A DNA stretch of 64,000 nucleotides from Gilliamella apicola (GTDB taxonomy: Bacteria; Pseudomonadota; Gammaproteobacteria; Enterobacterales; Orbaceae): the NCBI RefSeq assembly GCF_003202915.1, contig NZ_QGLP01000007.1, positions 62,001-126,000 of the forward strand. The letters run 5' to 3'. Made by a program: the position numbers and the translations under genes. Positions within the stretch are counted from its first letter, which is position 1; each line of letters starts with the position of its first letter. The notes under the pieces are model-generated. The model was not told the DNA's origin and made no database searches. It saw nothing but the letters and a program-made list of their open reading frames with translations. Positions 1 through 9,630 of the stretch are shown here, piece after piece.

Positions 1-760
1 CTGAATTAGCATGATGCATAGCATGTAATAATGGTAAAGTTGGTTTACCTTCATTAAGGTCATCACCTAAATTTTTACCTAATTTTTGATTACTATCAGC
101 GCTATAGTCTAATAGGTCATCAATAATTTGAAAGGCTGTTCCCAAATATTTTCCATATTCTTGCAGGGCAAATTCCTGCTCAGGCGTAGCATCGGCTAAT
201 ACCGCGGCTGAATGTGAAGTTGCTTCAAACAGTCTTGCTGTTTTACGATAAATAACTTGTAGATATTGCTCTTTAGTAATATCAGGATCATTACAATTCA
301 TAAGTTGTTGAACTTCACCTTCGGCAATGACATTGGTCGCTTCTGACATTATTTTTAATACTTTGAATGATTCGGTACGTACCATCATTTGGAAAGATCG
401 GGTATAAATATAATCGCCAACTAAGACACTAGCCGCATTACCAAATAATGCATTAGCGGTTGATTTGCCACGCCGTAAATCAGATTCATCAACAACATCA
501 TCATGCAATAAAGTCGCCGTGTGGATAAATTCAATAAAAGCTGCGGTAATAATATGTTTATCACCTTGATAATTGAGCGCTTTAGCGATGAGTAATGCAA
601 TAATAGGACGAATACGCTTACCACCACTGCTGATGATATAATTTCCTAATTGATTGATTAATAACACATCGGAACAGAGTTCTGCTTGTATTGCTTCATT
701 AACCTTAATTAAATCATCTTGCACTAAATCGAGTATTTGTTTTATTGATGGATTATTCAT
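1..760 (-). CDS. ispB: Octaprenyl diphosphate synthase (IspB), 3' end cut by window edge
   Basis: This trans-isoprenyl diphosphate synthase builds the polyprenyl side chain of respiratory quinones in the cytoplasm. Reading the minus strand from the ATG at 758-760 gives MNNPSIKQILDLVQ, then SSGGKRIRPI, the first Asp-rich motif LLHDDVVDES, and near the edge the stretch GDDLNEGKPTLPLLHAMHHA, all as in enterobacterial IspB. The frame stays open to base 1, so about 253 codons are visible and the C-terminus (roughly 70 residues in E. coli) lies outside. It is divergent from tonB. Family and motifs are clear; the chain length made (C40) is inferred from the orthologue. Confidence 0.93.
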   Translation of the reverse strand, partial: MNNPSIKQILDLVQDDLIKVNEAIQAELCSDVLLINQLGNYIISSGGKRIRPIIALLIAKALNYQGDKHIITAAFIEFIHTATLLHDDVVDESDLRRGKSTANALFGNAASVLVGDYIYTRSFQMMVRTESFKVLKIMSEATNVIAEGEVQQLMNCNDPDITKEQYLQVIYRKTARLFEATSHSAAVLADATPEQEFALQEYGKYLGTAFQIIDDLLDYSADSNQKLGKNLGDDLNEGKPTLPLLHAMHHANS

Positions 761-856
761 CAGTCTAACCGCTACAAATGGGAAATATTTGCTTACTATT
801 ATCTGATAAATATTTTTAAGCAACAAGTAGTGATAAATCATATTTAAAAAAATGCT

Positions 857-884
857 ACAAATGATAAGCATTTTCATTTAGAAT
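857..884 (+). promoter_or_regulatory. Fur-box-like operator over the tonB promoter
   Basis: Bases 860-875 read AATGATAAGCATTTTC, matching 14 of 16 core positions of the Fur consensus GATAATGATAATCATTATC; over the full 19-mer (857-875) the match is about 15 of 19. A TAGAAT -10-like hexamer follows at 879-884, about 30 bp before the tonB ATG. tonB is a classical Fur target, so iron repression is the natural reading. Binding itself is inference. Confidence 0.65.
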
Positions 885-914
885 ACTCGCCTTAAGCGAA
901 AATTATTTACCGTT

Positions 915-1709
915 ATGAAGATTAATTTTGATATAGATATCAACAACGAACAAGAACCACAATCACCTGCTTCTAATAAGCCAAAGGATGTTTATTTATA
1001 TACATCTATCTCTGTGATATCGCATCTATTTTTATTCGGATTATTATTCAGTTCAGCACTGTTTGCAACTAATATCACGATTGATGAAGGTGATAATTCA
1101 ATTAAAGCTATGATGGTCGACCTTACTCAGTTAGCCGCCCCTGAACAATCCTTAGTTGAAGATGCGCCTGACATTAAAGGTGCTGAAAACAGTGAAATCA
1201 TCGACAATAAACCGATTGAAGAACCGCAAGTTGACCCGGTGGAAGAACCCGAGATAGTCAAAGAAGAAAAACCAGTGGTTGAAACCGATAAACCGGTAAT
1301 TATTAAAACCGAACCAAAGCCGAAAAATAAAAAACCACCTACCCAAAAATCATCTCGTCAACAAGTTAAACAAGACGTGATCAGTGATAAAGTGGCAAAT
1401 ACTTCAGTAGCACCTAAAGTATCTGAAAATCGACAATATTCAGGCAATCCAACACCAATTAGTCGTAATCGACCTGAATATCCTCGAAGAGCACTTGATA
1501 TGCGCTTAGAGGGTTATGTTGTTGCCATGTTTGATGTTACAAGTGAGGGGCGTGTTGAAAATATTAGAATCATTGAAACCCAACCTAATAATATTTTTAA
1601 TCGCTCAGTTATCTCGGCAATGAAAACATGGAAGTACAAACCAATTGCTGGTAAAGATATCAAAATAAAGATTATTTTTAACCGCGATAATTCAATTAGC
1701 TTAGGTTAA
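915..1709 (+). CDS. tonB: TonB energy-transducing protein
   Basis: TonB couples the inner-membrane proton gradient (through ExbB-ExbD) to TonB-dependent outer-membrane receptors for iron chelates, haem or cobalamin. The 264-residue product has a short cytoplasmic N-terminus, one membrane segment at about 27-51 with the Ser-xxx-His signature (S33, H37), then a Pro/Glu/Lys-rich periplasmic spacer (about 80-150) with repeated EEP and KP elements. The C-terminal domain holds the canonical PEYPRRALDMRLEGYV motif and ends after WKYKP. ExbB and ExbD are not in the window. The upstream Fur-like box predicts induction by iron starvation. The ribosome-binding site is weak, so the exact start is slightly uncertain. 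Confidence 0.93.
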   Translation: MKINFDIDINNEQEPQSPASNKPKDVYLYTSISVISHLFLFGLLFSSALFATNITIDEGDNSIKAMMVDLTQLAAPEQSLVEDAPDIKGAENSEIIDNKPIEEPQVDPVEEPEIVKEEKPVVETDKPVIIKTEPKPKNKKPPTQKSSRQQVKQDVISDKVANTSVAPKVSENRQYSGNPTPISRNRPEYPRRALDMRLEGYVVAMFDVTSEGRVENIRIIETQPNNIFNRSVISAMKTWKYKPIAGKDIKIKIIFNRDNSISLG

Positions 1710-1752
1710 TCATACAGTTACCAATCAATAATTGTCTTTTAAACAATAAAAA

Positions 1753-1780
1753 GCGCTAATCTCAACATTTTGATTAGCGC
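1753..1780. terminator. Bidirectional terminator between tonB and pepP
   Basis: A perfect 9-bp stem (GCGCTAATC at 1753-1761, GATTAGCGC at 1772-1780) with a 10-nt loop lies between the convergent tonB and pepP genes. It is flanked by A-rich sequence on the left and CTTATTT on the right, so it can end transcription both ways. Confidence 0.75.
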
Positions 1781-1791
1781 CTTATTTAAAT

Positions 1792-3105
1792 TCATCGGTT
1801 ATTTTGCATTAAAAATTCAATCTGCTGTGGATCTTTTGGTACCGTTGCGGTTAAAACTTGGTTGCCAGAGTCGGTAATTAAAATATTGTCTTCAATCCGA
1901 ATCCCGATACCCTTATAGCGTTCAGCAACATCAGCATCTTTATTAATATAGAGACCAGGTTCTACCGTTAAGACCATACCCGGTTCCAGTAGACGATCGC
2001 GATCACTGCCAACATCATGCACATCAATACCTAACCAATGGCCTAAACCATGCATATAAAACGCTTGATAAGCTTTATTAGCAATCAATGTTTCAACATC
2101 GCCTTGCATAATTCCCAACTGAACTAACCCTTCAACCATCATCCGAATAATTTCTTGATTCACTAAGGATATTGAAGTACCTGGTTTTAATAATTTGATA
2201 GCGGTATATTGTGCCGTTAATACTATGTCATATATTTCGCGTTGAGCTTGATTAAATCTACCATTAACTGGAAATGTTCTAGTGATATCCCCTGCATAAT
2301 ATTGGTATTCACAACCGGCATCAATTAAGACTAAATCACCATCTTGCAACTTGTCGCTATTATTTTCATAATGCAATATACAACCATTATTACCACCACC
2401 AACGATGGTGTTATATGACGGCCAACGAGCACCACGCCGAGCAAACTCATGTAAGATTTCGGCTTCTAATTGATACTCAAACCAATTGGGCTGACATTTT
2501 TGCATTGCTCGAATATGTGCTTGCGCACTGATTTCACAAGCTTGACGTAAAATGGCGATTTCATATTCAGACTTAAACATCCGCATTTCGTGAACGATTG
2601 GTCGCCAATCAATAACTATGCTTGGCGCTGAAAGTTTTAATCGACTGCCTTGCCGTAAAGTATTAAGCGTTTTTTTAATTATCTCGTCAGCATAATGATA
2701 TAGCTGGTCAGCATGATAAATAGCTTTTTTACCATTGATTAAATTAGGCAAAACCTCATCAATCTCATCAAAAAGATAGGCTTCATCTACTAAAACTTTT
2801 TCAAGTGCAGCTTGTTGACCTAACCGATATCCGGTCCATGTTTCAGCTAGAGGATCTTTTTTACGATTAAATAAAATATAACGTGGTTGATTATCTGACT
2901 GTTTAATAACCACAAAAAATGCTTCTGGTTCAGCAAAAGAAGTAAAATACCAAAAATCACTATCTTGTCGATAAGGATAATGGGTATCATTACTTCGCTT
3001 AACTTCTGGCGAAGCAAAAAATAAGGCAATGCTATTTAACTCCATCTGTGCCAATAATTTATTTCGTCGAGCTAACAGTTCTGCCTTGGTATCAATATCT
3101 ATCAT
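1792..3105 (-). CDS. pepP: Xaa-Pro aminopeptidase P (PepP)
   Basis: This cytoplasmic metallo-aminopeptidase releases N-terminal residues that precede proline. The 437-residue product (E. coli: 441) has the N-terminal non-catalytic domain (PYRQDSDFWYFT) followed by the pita-bread fold. Its dinuclear metal ligands are visible in LVLIDAGCEY, YAGDITRTF, MHGLGHWLG, VEPGLY and RIEDNILI. The start at 3105 is preferred because AAGG lies 8 nt upstream and the protein then matches the family N-terminus; the open frame extends seven codons further to a TTG. It lies 33 bp downstream of ygfB on the same strand, as in E. coli, but ubiH and ubiI do not follow here. Confidence 0.94.
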   Translation of the reverse strand: MIDIDTKAELLARRNKLLAQMELNSIALFFASPEVKRSNDTHYPYRQDSDFWYFTSFAEPEAFFVVIKQSDNQPRYILFNRKKDPLAETWTGYRLGQQAALEKVLVDEAYLFDEIDEVLPNLINGKKAIYHADQLYHYADEIIKKTLNTLRQGSRLKLSAPSIVIDWRPIVHEMRMFKSEYEIAILRQACEISAQAHIRAMQKCQPNWFEYQLEAEILHEFARRGARWPSYNTIVGGGNNGCILHYENNSDKLQDGDLVLIDAGCEYQYYAGDITRTFPVNGRFNQAQREIYDIVLTAQYTAIKLLKPGTSISLVNQEIIRMMVEGLVQLGIMQGDVETLIANKAYQAFYMHGLGHWLGIDVHDVGSDRDRLLEPGMVLTVEPGLYINKDADVAERYKGIGIRIEDNILITDSGNQVLTATVPKDPQQIEFLMQNNR

Positions 3106-3138
3106 AGCCTTTACCTTAATGATCAATAATACAGCATT

Positions 3139-3681
3139 TTAGTGAAGAGTTGGGGTGATATCAGATTCATTAAATTCATCAAAACATAACATCGCCGTAA
3201 TTCGAACGTACTCTTTGATCTCTTCAAATGCAAAACCTAGCTCTTGCTGATCTTCATCTTCATCATAACCGAGTTTAACTATTTGTCTTAGGTCGTATAT
3301 TGCTTCACCTACATCGCCTTTAAGCCGATTAAGTTTAGGTTGAACTAAACCAATACCTAATAAAAAATGATTTACCCAGCCAACTAAATCATCAATTTGG
3401 CGAAACAAATCTTGTTCACTAAGTAAAAGCTGGAACTCAAAATCTTCATCAATAAATTGTTGTTTTGTTGAATGATATAATTTTTCTATTTGTTTATTTA
3501 ACGGTTCAGCAATTTTTTGCCCATCATTTAACATGTCTTGCACTAACACTCTCCAGCTCTCGTCATGATTGCCGCCAGCCAAGATGCCAGTTAAAAATCC
3601 ATGTAATTCAGCTGCGGTTATACCAATTTTATTCTGAATAAGTTGACGATTAAGCTCATCATAAATTTTGCTATCTGTCAT
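3139..3681 (-). CDS. ygfB: YgfB/UPF0149 family protein
   Basis: A 180-residue acidic, helical cytoplasmic protein of the UPF0149 family, recognised from the AAELHGFLTGILAGG segment, the VNHFLLGIGL core and the acidic YDEDEDQQELGFAFEEIKEYVR tail region. Its molecular role is not settled in general. The start at 3681 is chosen over the upstream extension to 3738 because it gives the family N-terminus and has GGTGGA upstream. Placement directly before pepP is conserved with enterobacteria, so the two probably form one transcript. Confidence 0.9.
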   Translation of the reverse strand: MTDSKIYDELNRQLIQNKIGITAAELHGFLTGILAGGNHDESWRVLVQDMLNDGQKIAEPLNKQIEKLYHSTKQQFIDEDFEFQLLLSEQDLFRQIDDLVGWVNHFLLGIGLVQPKLNRLKGDVGEAIYDLRQIVKLGYDEDEDQQELGFAFEEIKEYVRITAMLCFDEFNESDITPTLH

Positions 3682-3806
3682 TAATTCCACCCTTGTTTTG
3701 TGATAACGGTAAAAATACACCCCTGCACTTTCACACATTATTAGTATATAATTTGCGCCTAACTGTAAATAATAAACAGGTTATTGCGCTTTATAAAGGA
3801 ATTATT

Positions 3807-4139
3807 TTGAACATTTTAAGATTAATTTTAACATCGCTATACATAGTTATATCATTAACTGCGTGTAGTTCATGGCTACCAAACAAAGGTATAATCGTTC
3901 TTGATGTGCGAAATAAAACAAATACCGTTGTAACTAGCCAAGATTTACCTAAAAATTATCAGTTAGGCAATAGTGAACAAGAACTTGATAAGTTTGAATC
4001 TTTCTGCCGAGAAGAGATCCGTGCCTCACAACTAGATGGTAGTGAGGAGTTAGTATATGAAAATATCAAACGGGGAATTCACGGGCAGGTAGAATTTAAA
4101 AAATGTAGTGATAAGATCACTCGGATTTACCAATATTAA
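3807..4139 (+). CDS. Small lipoprotein of unknown function
   Basis: A TTG start at 3807 with AAAGGA 6 nt upstream gives a 110-residue protein. It opens with a signal peptide ending in a lipobox (SLTAC, cysteine at about residue 20), so it should be lipidated and periplasm-facing. The mature part has two further cysteines (FCREE and KKCSDK) that could pair. I do not recognise the family. A TATAAT hexamer at 3747-3752 could be its -10. It is divergent from ygfB. The frame is open further upstream to 3693, but that extension would overlap the ygfB promoter region and lacks a better start. Confidence 0.6.
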   Translation: MNILRLILTSLYIVISLTACSSWLPNKGIIVLDVRNKTNTVVTSQDLPKNYQLGNSEQELDKFESFCREEIRASQLDGSEELVYENIKRGIHGQVEFKKCSDKITRIYQY

Positions 4140-4279
4140 TAAATATATCAGCTAACTTTGATGATTATGGCTAATAAGATTAACTAAATGTTACATATCT
4201 GTGAAATCTTACTAGCCTTTCAAGCTGTTTTTATTTATATTGTCGCATGAATAAATATATTTTTGGGAGTTAAATAATT

Positions 4280-4537
4280 ATGTATAAGCAAGATGTAACC
4301 ATTACTGCATCGAACGGTCTTCATACCCGCCCTGCTGCACAATTCGTAAAGGAAGCTAAAAATTTCAATTCTGAAATTACTGTCACATCAAATGGAAAAA
4401 GTGCTAGTGCTAAAAGCTTATTTAAATTACAAACACTAGGATTAACTCAAGGAACTACTATTACTATTTCAGCTGAAGGTGAAGATGAAAAAGAAGCAGT
4501 AGCTCATTTAGTAAAATTAATTCCTGAATTGGAATAA
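4280..4537 (+). CDS. ptsH: Phosphocarrier protein HPr
   Basis: HPr carries phosphate from Enzyme I to the sugar-specific EIIA domains of the phosphotransferase system. The 85-residue protein has the active-site His15 in NGLHTRPAA and the conserved Ser46-region helix [13 protein letters not shown]. It heads ptsH-ptsI-crr, with 52 bp to ptsI. TGGGAG at 4265-4270 serves as ribosome-binding site. A TGTGA half-site at 4200-4204 resembles half of a CRP site, but no good second half was found. Confidence 0.97.
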   Translation: MYKQDVTITASNGLHTRPAAQFVKEAKNFNSEITVTSNGKSASAKSLFKLQTLGLTQGTTITISAEGEDEKEAVAHLVKLIPELE

Positions 4538-4589
4538 TACTCCCATATCAGCTTTAAACGGTTTTAATATTAGATAAGGATTAAATGTT

Positions 4590-6317
4590 ATGGTATCAGG
4601 TATACTTGTTTCCCCCGGTATCGCTTTTGCAAAAGCGCTATTATTAAAAGAAGAACCTATTGTTATTAATAATAGGCAAATTCTAGATAACAAAATTGAT
4701 GCTGAAATTGATCGCTTTAAAGAAGCGCGTGAAAAATCAAGCGAACAATTACATGCCATCATGGAGCGAGCAAAAACCACTTTAGGTGAAGATAAAGCTG
4801 CCATTTTTGAAGGTCATATTATGCTTCTTGAAGATGAAGATCTTGAACAAGAAGTTATTTCACGTATCAAAAGTAAACACTCAAGTGCTGATGCCGCAGT
4901 CCAATCTGTATTTGAAACCCAAGCAAAAGAGTTAGAGAACTTAGATGATGAATATCTAAAAGAACGTGCGGCCGATATCCGAGATATTGGTAAACGATTG
5001 CTAAAAAATATTTTAGGTATTGAAATTGTTGATTTAAGTGCTATTAGCCAACCTTGTATTTTAGTTGCGACTGATTTAACACCATCTGAAACTGCGCAAT
5101 TAAATTTAGATATGGTATTAGGTTTCATCACTGATGCCGGCGGTCGTACGTCACATACATCGATTATGGCTCGTTCATTAGAAATTCCAGCTATCGTTGG
5201 TACCTCTAATGCAACCCAAGCAATCAAACAAGGTGATTTTGTTATTTTAGATGCCATCAACAATGCTATCTACATTAATCCAGATCACGCAACTCAAGAA
5301 AAATTAAAACAAGTTCAAACCAAATATATTGCTGATAAAGAAGAGTTAGCAAAATTAAAAGACTTACCTGCTGTGACCCTTGATGGTCATCAAGTTGAAA
5401 TTTGTGCCAATATCGGTACAGTTCGTGATATTGCTGGTGCAGATCGTAATGGTTATGAAGGTGTTGGTCTTTATCGTACTGAATTCTTATTTATGGATCG
5501 TGATGCGTATCCTAATGAAGACGAACAATTCAAAGCATATAAAGAAGTTGCTGAATCAACTAATGGTTTATCGGTTATTGTTCGTACCATGGATATTGGT
5601 GGTGACAAAGATGTACCTTATATGCATTTACCAAAAGAAGAAAATCCATTCTTAGGTTGGCGAGCAATTCGTATCTGTTTAGATCGTAAAGAAATCTTAC
5701 ATGCTCAGTTACGTGCAGTTTTACGTGCTTCGGCATTTGGTAAATTACGTATTATGTTCCCAATGATTATTTCGGTTGAAGAGATTCGTATCTTAAAATC
5801 TGAAATTAACATCCTTAAAGAACAATTAACCTCTGAAGGTAAAGCATTCGATAAAAACATTGAAATCGGTGTTATGATCGAAACCCCAGCCGCAGCGGTC
5901 ATTGCTCGTCACTTAGCGAAAGAAGTTGACTTCTTTAGTATTGGTACTAACGATTTAACCCAATATACACTTGCTGTTGACCGTGGTAATGAATTGATTT
6001 CACATCTTTATAATCCACTTTCACCGTCAGTATTAACTTTGATTAAAAATGTGATCGATGCGTCTCACCAAGAAGGTAAATGGACTGGAATGTGTGGTGA
6101 ACTTGCTGGTGACGAAAGAGCAACAATTTTATTACTTGGTATGGGTCTTGATGAGTTTAGTATGAGTGCGGTATCAATTCCTAAAATTAAGAAACTAATT
6201 CGTAATACTAATTATGAAGAAGCGAAGAAATTTGCTGACACGGTTCTTGAAAAAGCAACAGCTAAAGAAGTAACCGATTTAATTGAAAAATATACTGCTG
6301 AAAAGCAAATTTGTTAG
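4590..6317 (+). CDS. ptsI: PTS Enzyme I (phosphoenolpyruvate-protein phosphotransferase)
   Basis: Enzyme I autophosphorylates from phosphoenolpyruvate and passes phosphate to HPr, energising all PTS sugar uptake. At 575 residues it is full length. It has an N-terminal HPr-binding region, the phosphohistidine His189 in [13 protein letters not shown], a PEP-binding TIM barrel with [10 protein letters not shown] and GTNDLTQY, and the C-terminal active-site motif GMCGELAGD. It is the middle gene of the ptsHI-crr operon; crr begins 9 bp after its stop. Confidence 0.98.
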   Translation: MVSGILVSPGIAFAKALLLKEEPIVINNRQILDNKIDAEIDRFKEAREKSSEQLHAIMERAKTTLGEDKAAIFEGHIMLLEDEDLEQEVISRIKSKHSSADAAVQSVFETQAKELENLDDEYLKERAADIRDIGKRLLKNILGIEIVDLSAISQPCILVATDLTPSETAQLNLDMVLGFITDAGGRTSHTSIMARSLEIPAIVGTSNATQAIKQGDFVILDAINNAIYINPDHATQEKLKQVQTKYIADKEELAKLKDLPAVTLDGHQVEICANIGTVRDIAGADRNGYEGVGLYRTEFLFMDRDAYPNEDEQFKAYKEVAESTNGLSVIVRTMDIGGDKDVPYMHLPKEENPFLGWRAIRICLDRKEILHAQLRAVLRASAFGKLRIMFPMIISVEEIRILKSEINILKEQLTSEGKAFDKNIEIGVMIETPAAAVIARHLAKEVDFFSIGTNDLTQYTLAVDRGNELISHLYNPLSPSVLTLIKNVIDASHQEGKWTGMCGELAGDERATILLLGMGLDEFSMSAVSIPKIKKLIRNTNYEEAKKFADTVLEKATAKEVTDLIEKYTAEKQIC

Positions 6318-6326
6318 GAGGCCATG

Positions 6327-6830
6327 ATGGGGCTATTTGATAAAATTAAACAATTTGTATCTGATGATAACAAAAATAACATCGAAATTATTGCACCGCT
6401 TAGTGGTGAAATCGTTAAAATTGAAGATGTACCCGATGTTGTTTTTGCAGAAAAAATCGTTGGTGATGGCGTAGCTATCAAACCTTCTGGTAACAAAATT
6501 GTTGCACCATTAAATGGTAAAATTGGTAAAATTTTCGAAACCAATCATGCCTTTGCTATTGAATCAGATGAAGGTATCGAGCTTTTTGTTCACTTTGGTA
6601 TAGATACTGTTGAATTAAAAGGTGAAGGTTTTACCCGCGTTGCCGAAGAAGGACAACAAGTTAAGATTGGTGATACTATCATTGAAATCGATCTACCTTT
6701 ACTTGAAAGTAGAGCTAAATCAGTATTAACCCCAGTGGTTATTTCAAATATGGAAACCGTGGTTGAATTAACTAAACTAACAGGTTCAGTTGAAGCGGGC
6801 AAAACACCAATAATGCGTGTTAAAAAATAA
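6327..6830 (+). CDS. crr: PTS glucose-type EIIA component (EIIA-Glc)
   Basis: EIIA-Glc passes phosphate from HPr to the glucose-type EIIBC proteins and, depending on phosphorylation state, controls adenylate cyclase and inducer exclusion in relatives. The 167-residue product closely follows E. coli Crr ([26 protein letters not shown]). His74 in ETNHAF and the phosphorylated His89 in LFVHFGID are both present. Two in-frame ATGs exist (6324, 6327); AGGAGG ends 5 nt before 6327, so the second is chosen. Confidence 0.97.
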   Translation: MGLFDKIKQFVSDDNKNNIEIIAPLSGEIVKIEDVPDVVFAEKIVGDGVAIKPSGNKIVAPLNGKIGKIFETNHAFAIESDEGIELFVHFGIDTVELKGEGFTRVAEEGQQVKIGDTIIEIDLPLLESRAKSVLTPVVISNMETVVELTKLTGSVEAGKTPIMRVKK

Positions 6831-6840
6831 TCAGTTATAA

Positions 6841-6876
6841 AAAAACCTTCAGTTTAGAAGCTGAAGGTTTTTTTTA
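6841..6876. terminator. Strong bidirectional terminator after crr / pgi
   Basis: The inverted repeat CCTTCAG (6847-6853) / CTGAAGG (6862-6868) is extended by flanking A and T runs. An A-tract precedes it and an uninterrupted eight-T tract follows. It ends ptsHI-crr and, read on the other strand, pgi. Confidence 0.9.
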
Positions 6877-6918
6877 TTTATTCAATTCATAATACTTATT
6901 CAATTCACAAAATAGTGG

Positions 6919-8568
6919 TTAACGCCATTTCTTATATTGATTAATTAGATTATTAGTAGAATCATCATGAGAACTAACTGGTTTATCATCCGCTAATTCC
7001 GGTAAAATTCGGCCAGCTAATTGCTTACCAAGCTCAACTCCCCATTGATCAAAACTAAAGATATTAAGAATAATACCTTGGGTAAAGATCTTATGTTCGT
7101 ACATCGCGACTAGTGCCCCTAATGTATAAGGCGTGATTTTCTTGACTAAAATAGAGTTGGTTGGTTTGTTACCTTCAAAGACTTTAAATGGAACAATAGA
7201 TTTAACTTCATCGAGTGTTTTACCCGCAGCAACAAACTCTTGTTCTACTTGTTGAGCTGTCTTACCAAAAGCTAAAGCTTCTGTTTGGGCAAAAAAGTTA
7301 GAAAGTAACTTCGGATGATGATCACCAACCGGATTGTGACTAATGGCTGGCGCAATAAAATCGCAAGGAATCAGTTTAGTACCTTGATGAATTAATTGAT
7401 AAAAAGCATGCTGACCATTTGTTCCCGGCTCTCCCCAAATAATTGGGCCGGTTGTATAACCAGTTTTGTTACCATTACGATCAACACTTTTACCATTTGA
7501 TTCCATATTACCTTGCTGGAAGTAGGCGGCAAAACGATGCATATATTGATCATAAGGTAGAATCGCTTCGGTTTCGGCACCATAAAAGTTATTGTACCAA
7601 ATACCAATTAAAGCAAGTAAAGTCGGAATATTTTTTTCAATTGGTGCGCTTTGGAAATGTTTATCCATTGCATGACCGCCAGCTAAAAACTGTTTAAAGT
7701 TTTCAAAGCCAATTGAAAGGACAATCGATAAACCGATAGCTGACCAAGAAGAGTAACGACCACCTACCCAATCCCAAAATTCAAACATATTAGCTGTATC
7801 AATACCAAATTTTTCAACTTCTTTGGCATTAGTTGATAACGCCACAAAGTGAAGCGCAACGGCTTTCTCATCTTTTGCCGCATCAAGTAACCATTGGCGA
7901 GCCGTTTGCGCATTGGTCATCGTTTCTTGAGTTGTAAACGTTTTTGAGGCAACTAAAAATAACGTAGTTTCTGGATTTAAACCCTTTAAAGCTTCTACAA
8001 TATGCGTACCATCAACATTTGAAACAAAGTGCATAGTTAAATGATTTTTATAAGGTCTTAGCGCTTCGGTTATCATATGTGGCCCTAAATCTGAACCACC
8101 AATACCGATATTAACTACATCGGTAATTGCTTTACCAGTATAACCTTTCCACTCACCACTAATAATTTTTTTACTAAAGGATTCCATCTTAGCAAGCACT
8201 GCATTGACATCATCCATAACATTTTTACCATCAACATAAATTGGTGAATTTGATACATTACGAAGCGCAACATGCAAAACGGCGCGATTTTCTGTGCGAT
8301 TAATTTTTTCACCGCTGTACATAGCCTTAATGGCACCATTTAAATCACATTCATCGGCAAGTTTATAAAGAATTTCTAATGTCTCTTGCGTTACACGATT
8401 TTTTGCAAGATCAACCAAGAACTCATCTTCAAAAGGAATACTTAACTTTTCAACTCGCTTAGGTTCATCTTTTAGAATTTGGGCAATCGTTTTAGCGTGA
8501 TGCTTTTGATAACTAGCTTGAAGGGACTTCCAGGCGGAAGTAGTTGTTGGATCAATTGACTTTAACAT
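6919..8568 (-). CDS. pgi: Glucose-6-phosphate isomerase
   Basis: This cytoplasmic enzyme interconverts glucose 6-phosphate and fructose 6-phosphate. Its 549 residues equal the E. coli length. Family signatures are visible: [29 protein letters not shown], the active-site Glu region [11 protein letters not shown], and the C-terminal [13 protein letters not shown] signature. It is transcribed alone toward crr and shares the terminator at 6841-6876. The 257-bp stretch upstream (8569-8825) holds no further gene. Confidence 0.98.
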   Translation of the reverse strand: MLKSIDPTTTSAWKSLQASYQKHHAKTIAQILKDEPKRVEKLSIPFEDEFLVDLAKNRVTQETLEILYKLADECDLNGAIKAMYSGEKINRTENRAVLHVALRNVSNSPIYVDGKNVMDDVNAVLAKMESFSKKIISGEWKGYTGKAITDVVNIGIGGSDLGPHMITEALRPYKNHLTMHFVSNVDGTHIVEALKGLNPETTLFLVASKTFTTQETMTNAQTARQWLLDAAKDEKAVALHFVALSTNAKEVEKFGIDTANMFEFWDWVGGRYSSWSAIGLSIVLSIGFENFKQFLAGGHAMDKHFQSAPIEKNIPTLLALIGIWYNNFYGAETEAILPYDQYMHRFAAYFQQGNMESNGKSVDRNGNKTGYTTGPIIWGEPGTNGQHAFYQLIHQGTKLIPCDFIAPAISHNPVGDHHPKLLSNFFAQTEALAFGKTAQQVEQEFVAAGKTLDEVKSIVPFKVFEGNKPTNSILVKKITPYTLGALVAMYEHKIFTQGIILNIFSFDQWGVELGKQLAGRILPELADDKPVSSHDDSTNNLINQYKKWR

Positions 8569-8825
8569 GACTTATTCCTTAATTAATATAGCACTATTAA
8601 CCATAATATAACTATGCCTAACATGATGCAAGATAAGGATTTATTCTTTCAAATTAAGTTAAAATAAAAAATAATAAAAGTTATTTTCTTTTCCTAATCA
8701 AATAACTTGAATATAATGTTACAGATAAGCTATTTGATACATATAACCGTTCAAAAAATAATTTTCTAACTAATTAGTACCAATAAAATAACTAAATTTT
8801 TGACATTATTATATTAGGATATTTC

Positions 8826-9578
8826 ATGCCAAATATTCAAACTCTAGTACCTGCATTAGATAAAATAGTACGCATTTGTGATTATTTAGATAATCACAAA
8901 GGTGCAACTTTTAGTCAAATATTTCAGGATCTTAATTTACCCAAAAGTAGTACTTCAACCCTACTTAATGCATTAGTTATGCATGGTATATTGCGTCAAG
9001 ATCAGAACCAGTATTATCTTGGATTAAAATTGCATGAATGGGGTGATAAATCGCTGGAACAGTTTGATATCACCAAAATAGCGGAACCGTTGATGTCAAA
9101 ATTAAGAGATCAAACCAATTTAACTTGCCATCTAGGTGTGTTAGATGGTCTATATTCAGTCTATATTGCAAAAATTGAAAATGACCAAGCTATCGGTATT
9201 CGTACTTGGATAGGCAAAAAATTACCTCTGCATAGTTCTGGTATTGGTAAAGCATTGATAGCTTGGTTGCCAGATGAAAAAATCGATCAACTTATACCAG
9301 AAGATAAATTGGTTAAATATACCGACACTACAATTACCAGCAAAAAACAGTTAAAAAAAGAGCTGGCGAAAATTCGCTCGCAAGGTTGGGCCTATGACAA
9401 TCAAGAAGATGTAAAAGGTGTCCATTGTATCGCTGCTCCTATTTTTAATAAAAATCATGAACCAATTGCGGCGATTAGTATTTCTGGTGTGCTTTTTCAA
9501 TTACCGGTAGAGAAGATCGAAAAATATTCAGAGCTAGTGCGTAAAGCATGTCAACAACTGACTAGCAAGTTTCAATAA
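8826..9578 (+). CDS. IclR-family transcriptional regulator, sugar-acid module 1
   Basis: A 250-residue IclR-type regulator. The N-terminal winged helix-turn-helix (about 8-65, with ATFSQIFQDLNLPKSSTSTLLNAL) is followed by the effector domain with the characteristic LHSSGIGKALIAWLP and VHCIAAPIFN motifs. TAGGAT lies 5 nt before the ATG. It is convergent with the iron alcohol dehydrogenase at 9631-10773 and probably controls the divergent promoters at 10774-10997. E. coli XynR (YagI), which governs the YagE/YagF pentonate genes, is the closest functional parallel. The inducer is unknown, probably a pentonate or its 2-keto-3-deoxy product. Confidence 0.88.
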   Translation: MPNIQTLVPALDKIVRICDYLDNHKGATFSQIFQDLNLPKSSTSTLLNALVMHGILRQDQNQYYLGLKLHEWGDKSLEQFDITKIAEPLMSKLRDQTNLTCHLGVLDGLYSVYIAKIENDQAIGIRTWIGKKLPLHSSGIGKALIAWLPDEKIDQLIPEDKLVKYTDTTITSKKQLKKELAKIRSQGWAYDNQEDVKGVHCIAAPIFNKNHEPIAAISISGVLFQLPVEKIEKYSELVRKACQQLTSKFQ

Positions 9579-9609
9579 TATTGAATCATTATGATTCAAT
9601 ATTATTGAA
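9571..9609. repeat. 39-bp perfect palindrome at the end of the IclR gene
   Basis: Bases 9571-9589 and 9591-9609 are exact reverse complements (19-bp arms) around a single T at 9590. The left arm includes the last codons and TAA stop of the IclR gene. It sits between two convergent genes and may act as a bidirectional terminator, although it is AT-rich and lacks a T-tract. Confidence 0.8.
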
Positions 9610-9630
9610 ATTATTTTAATCCATAACTCA

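Noticed and set aside
3807-4139. Small lipoprotein as RcsF
   Set aside because: Cysteine number and pattern, and overall sequence, do not fit RcsF.
4200-4204. CRP site upstream of ptsH
   Set aside because: Only one TGTGA half-site is present; no TCACA partner at the right spacing.
8800-8805. TTGACA upstream of the module 1 IclR gene as a -35 element
   Set aside because: It lies only 20 bp before the ATG, leaving no room for a -10 and leader.
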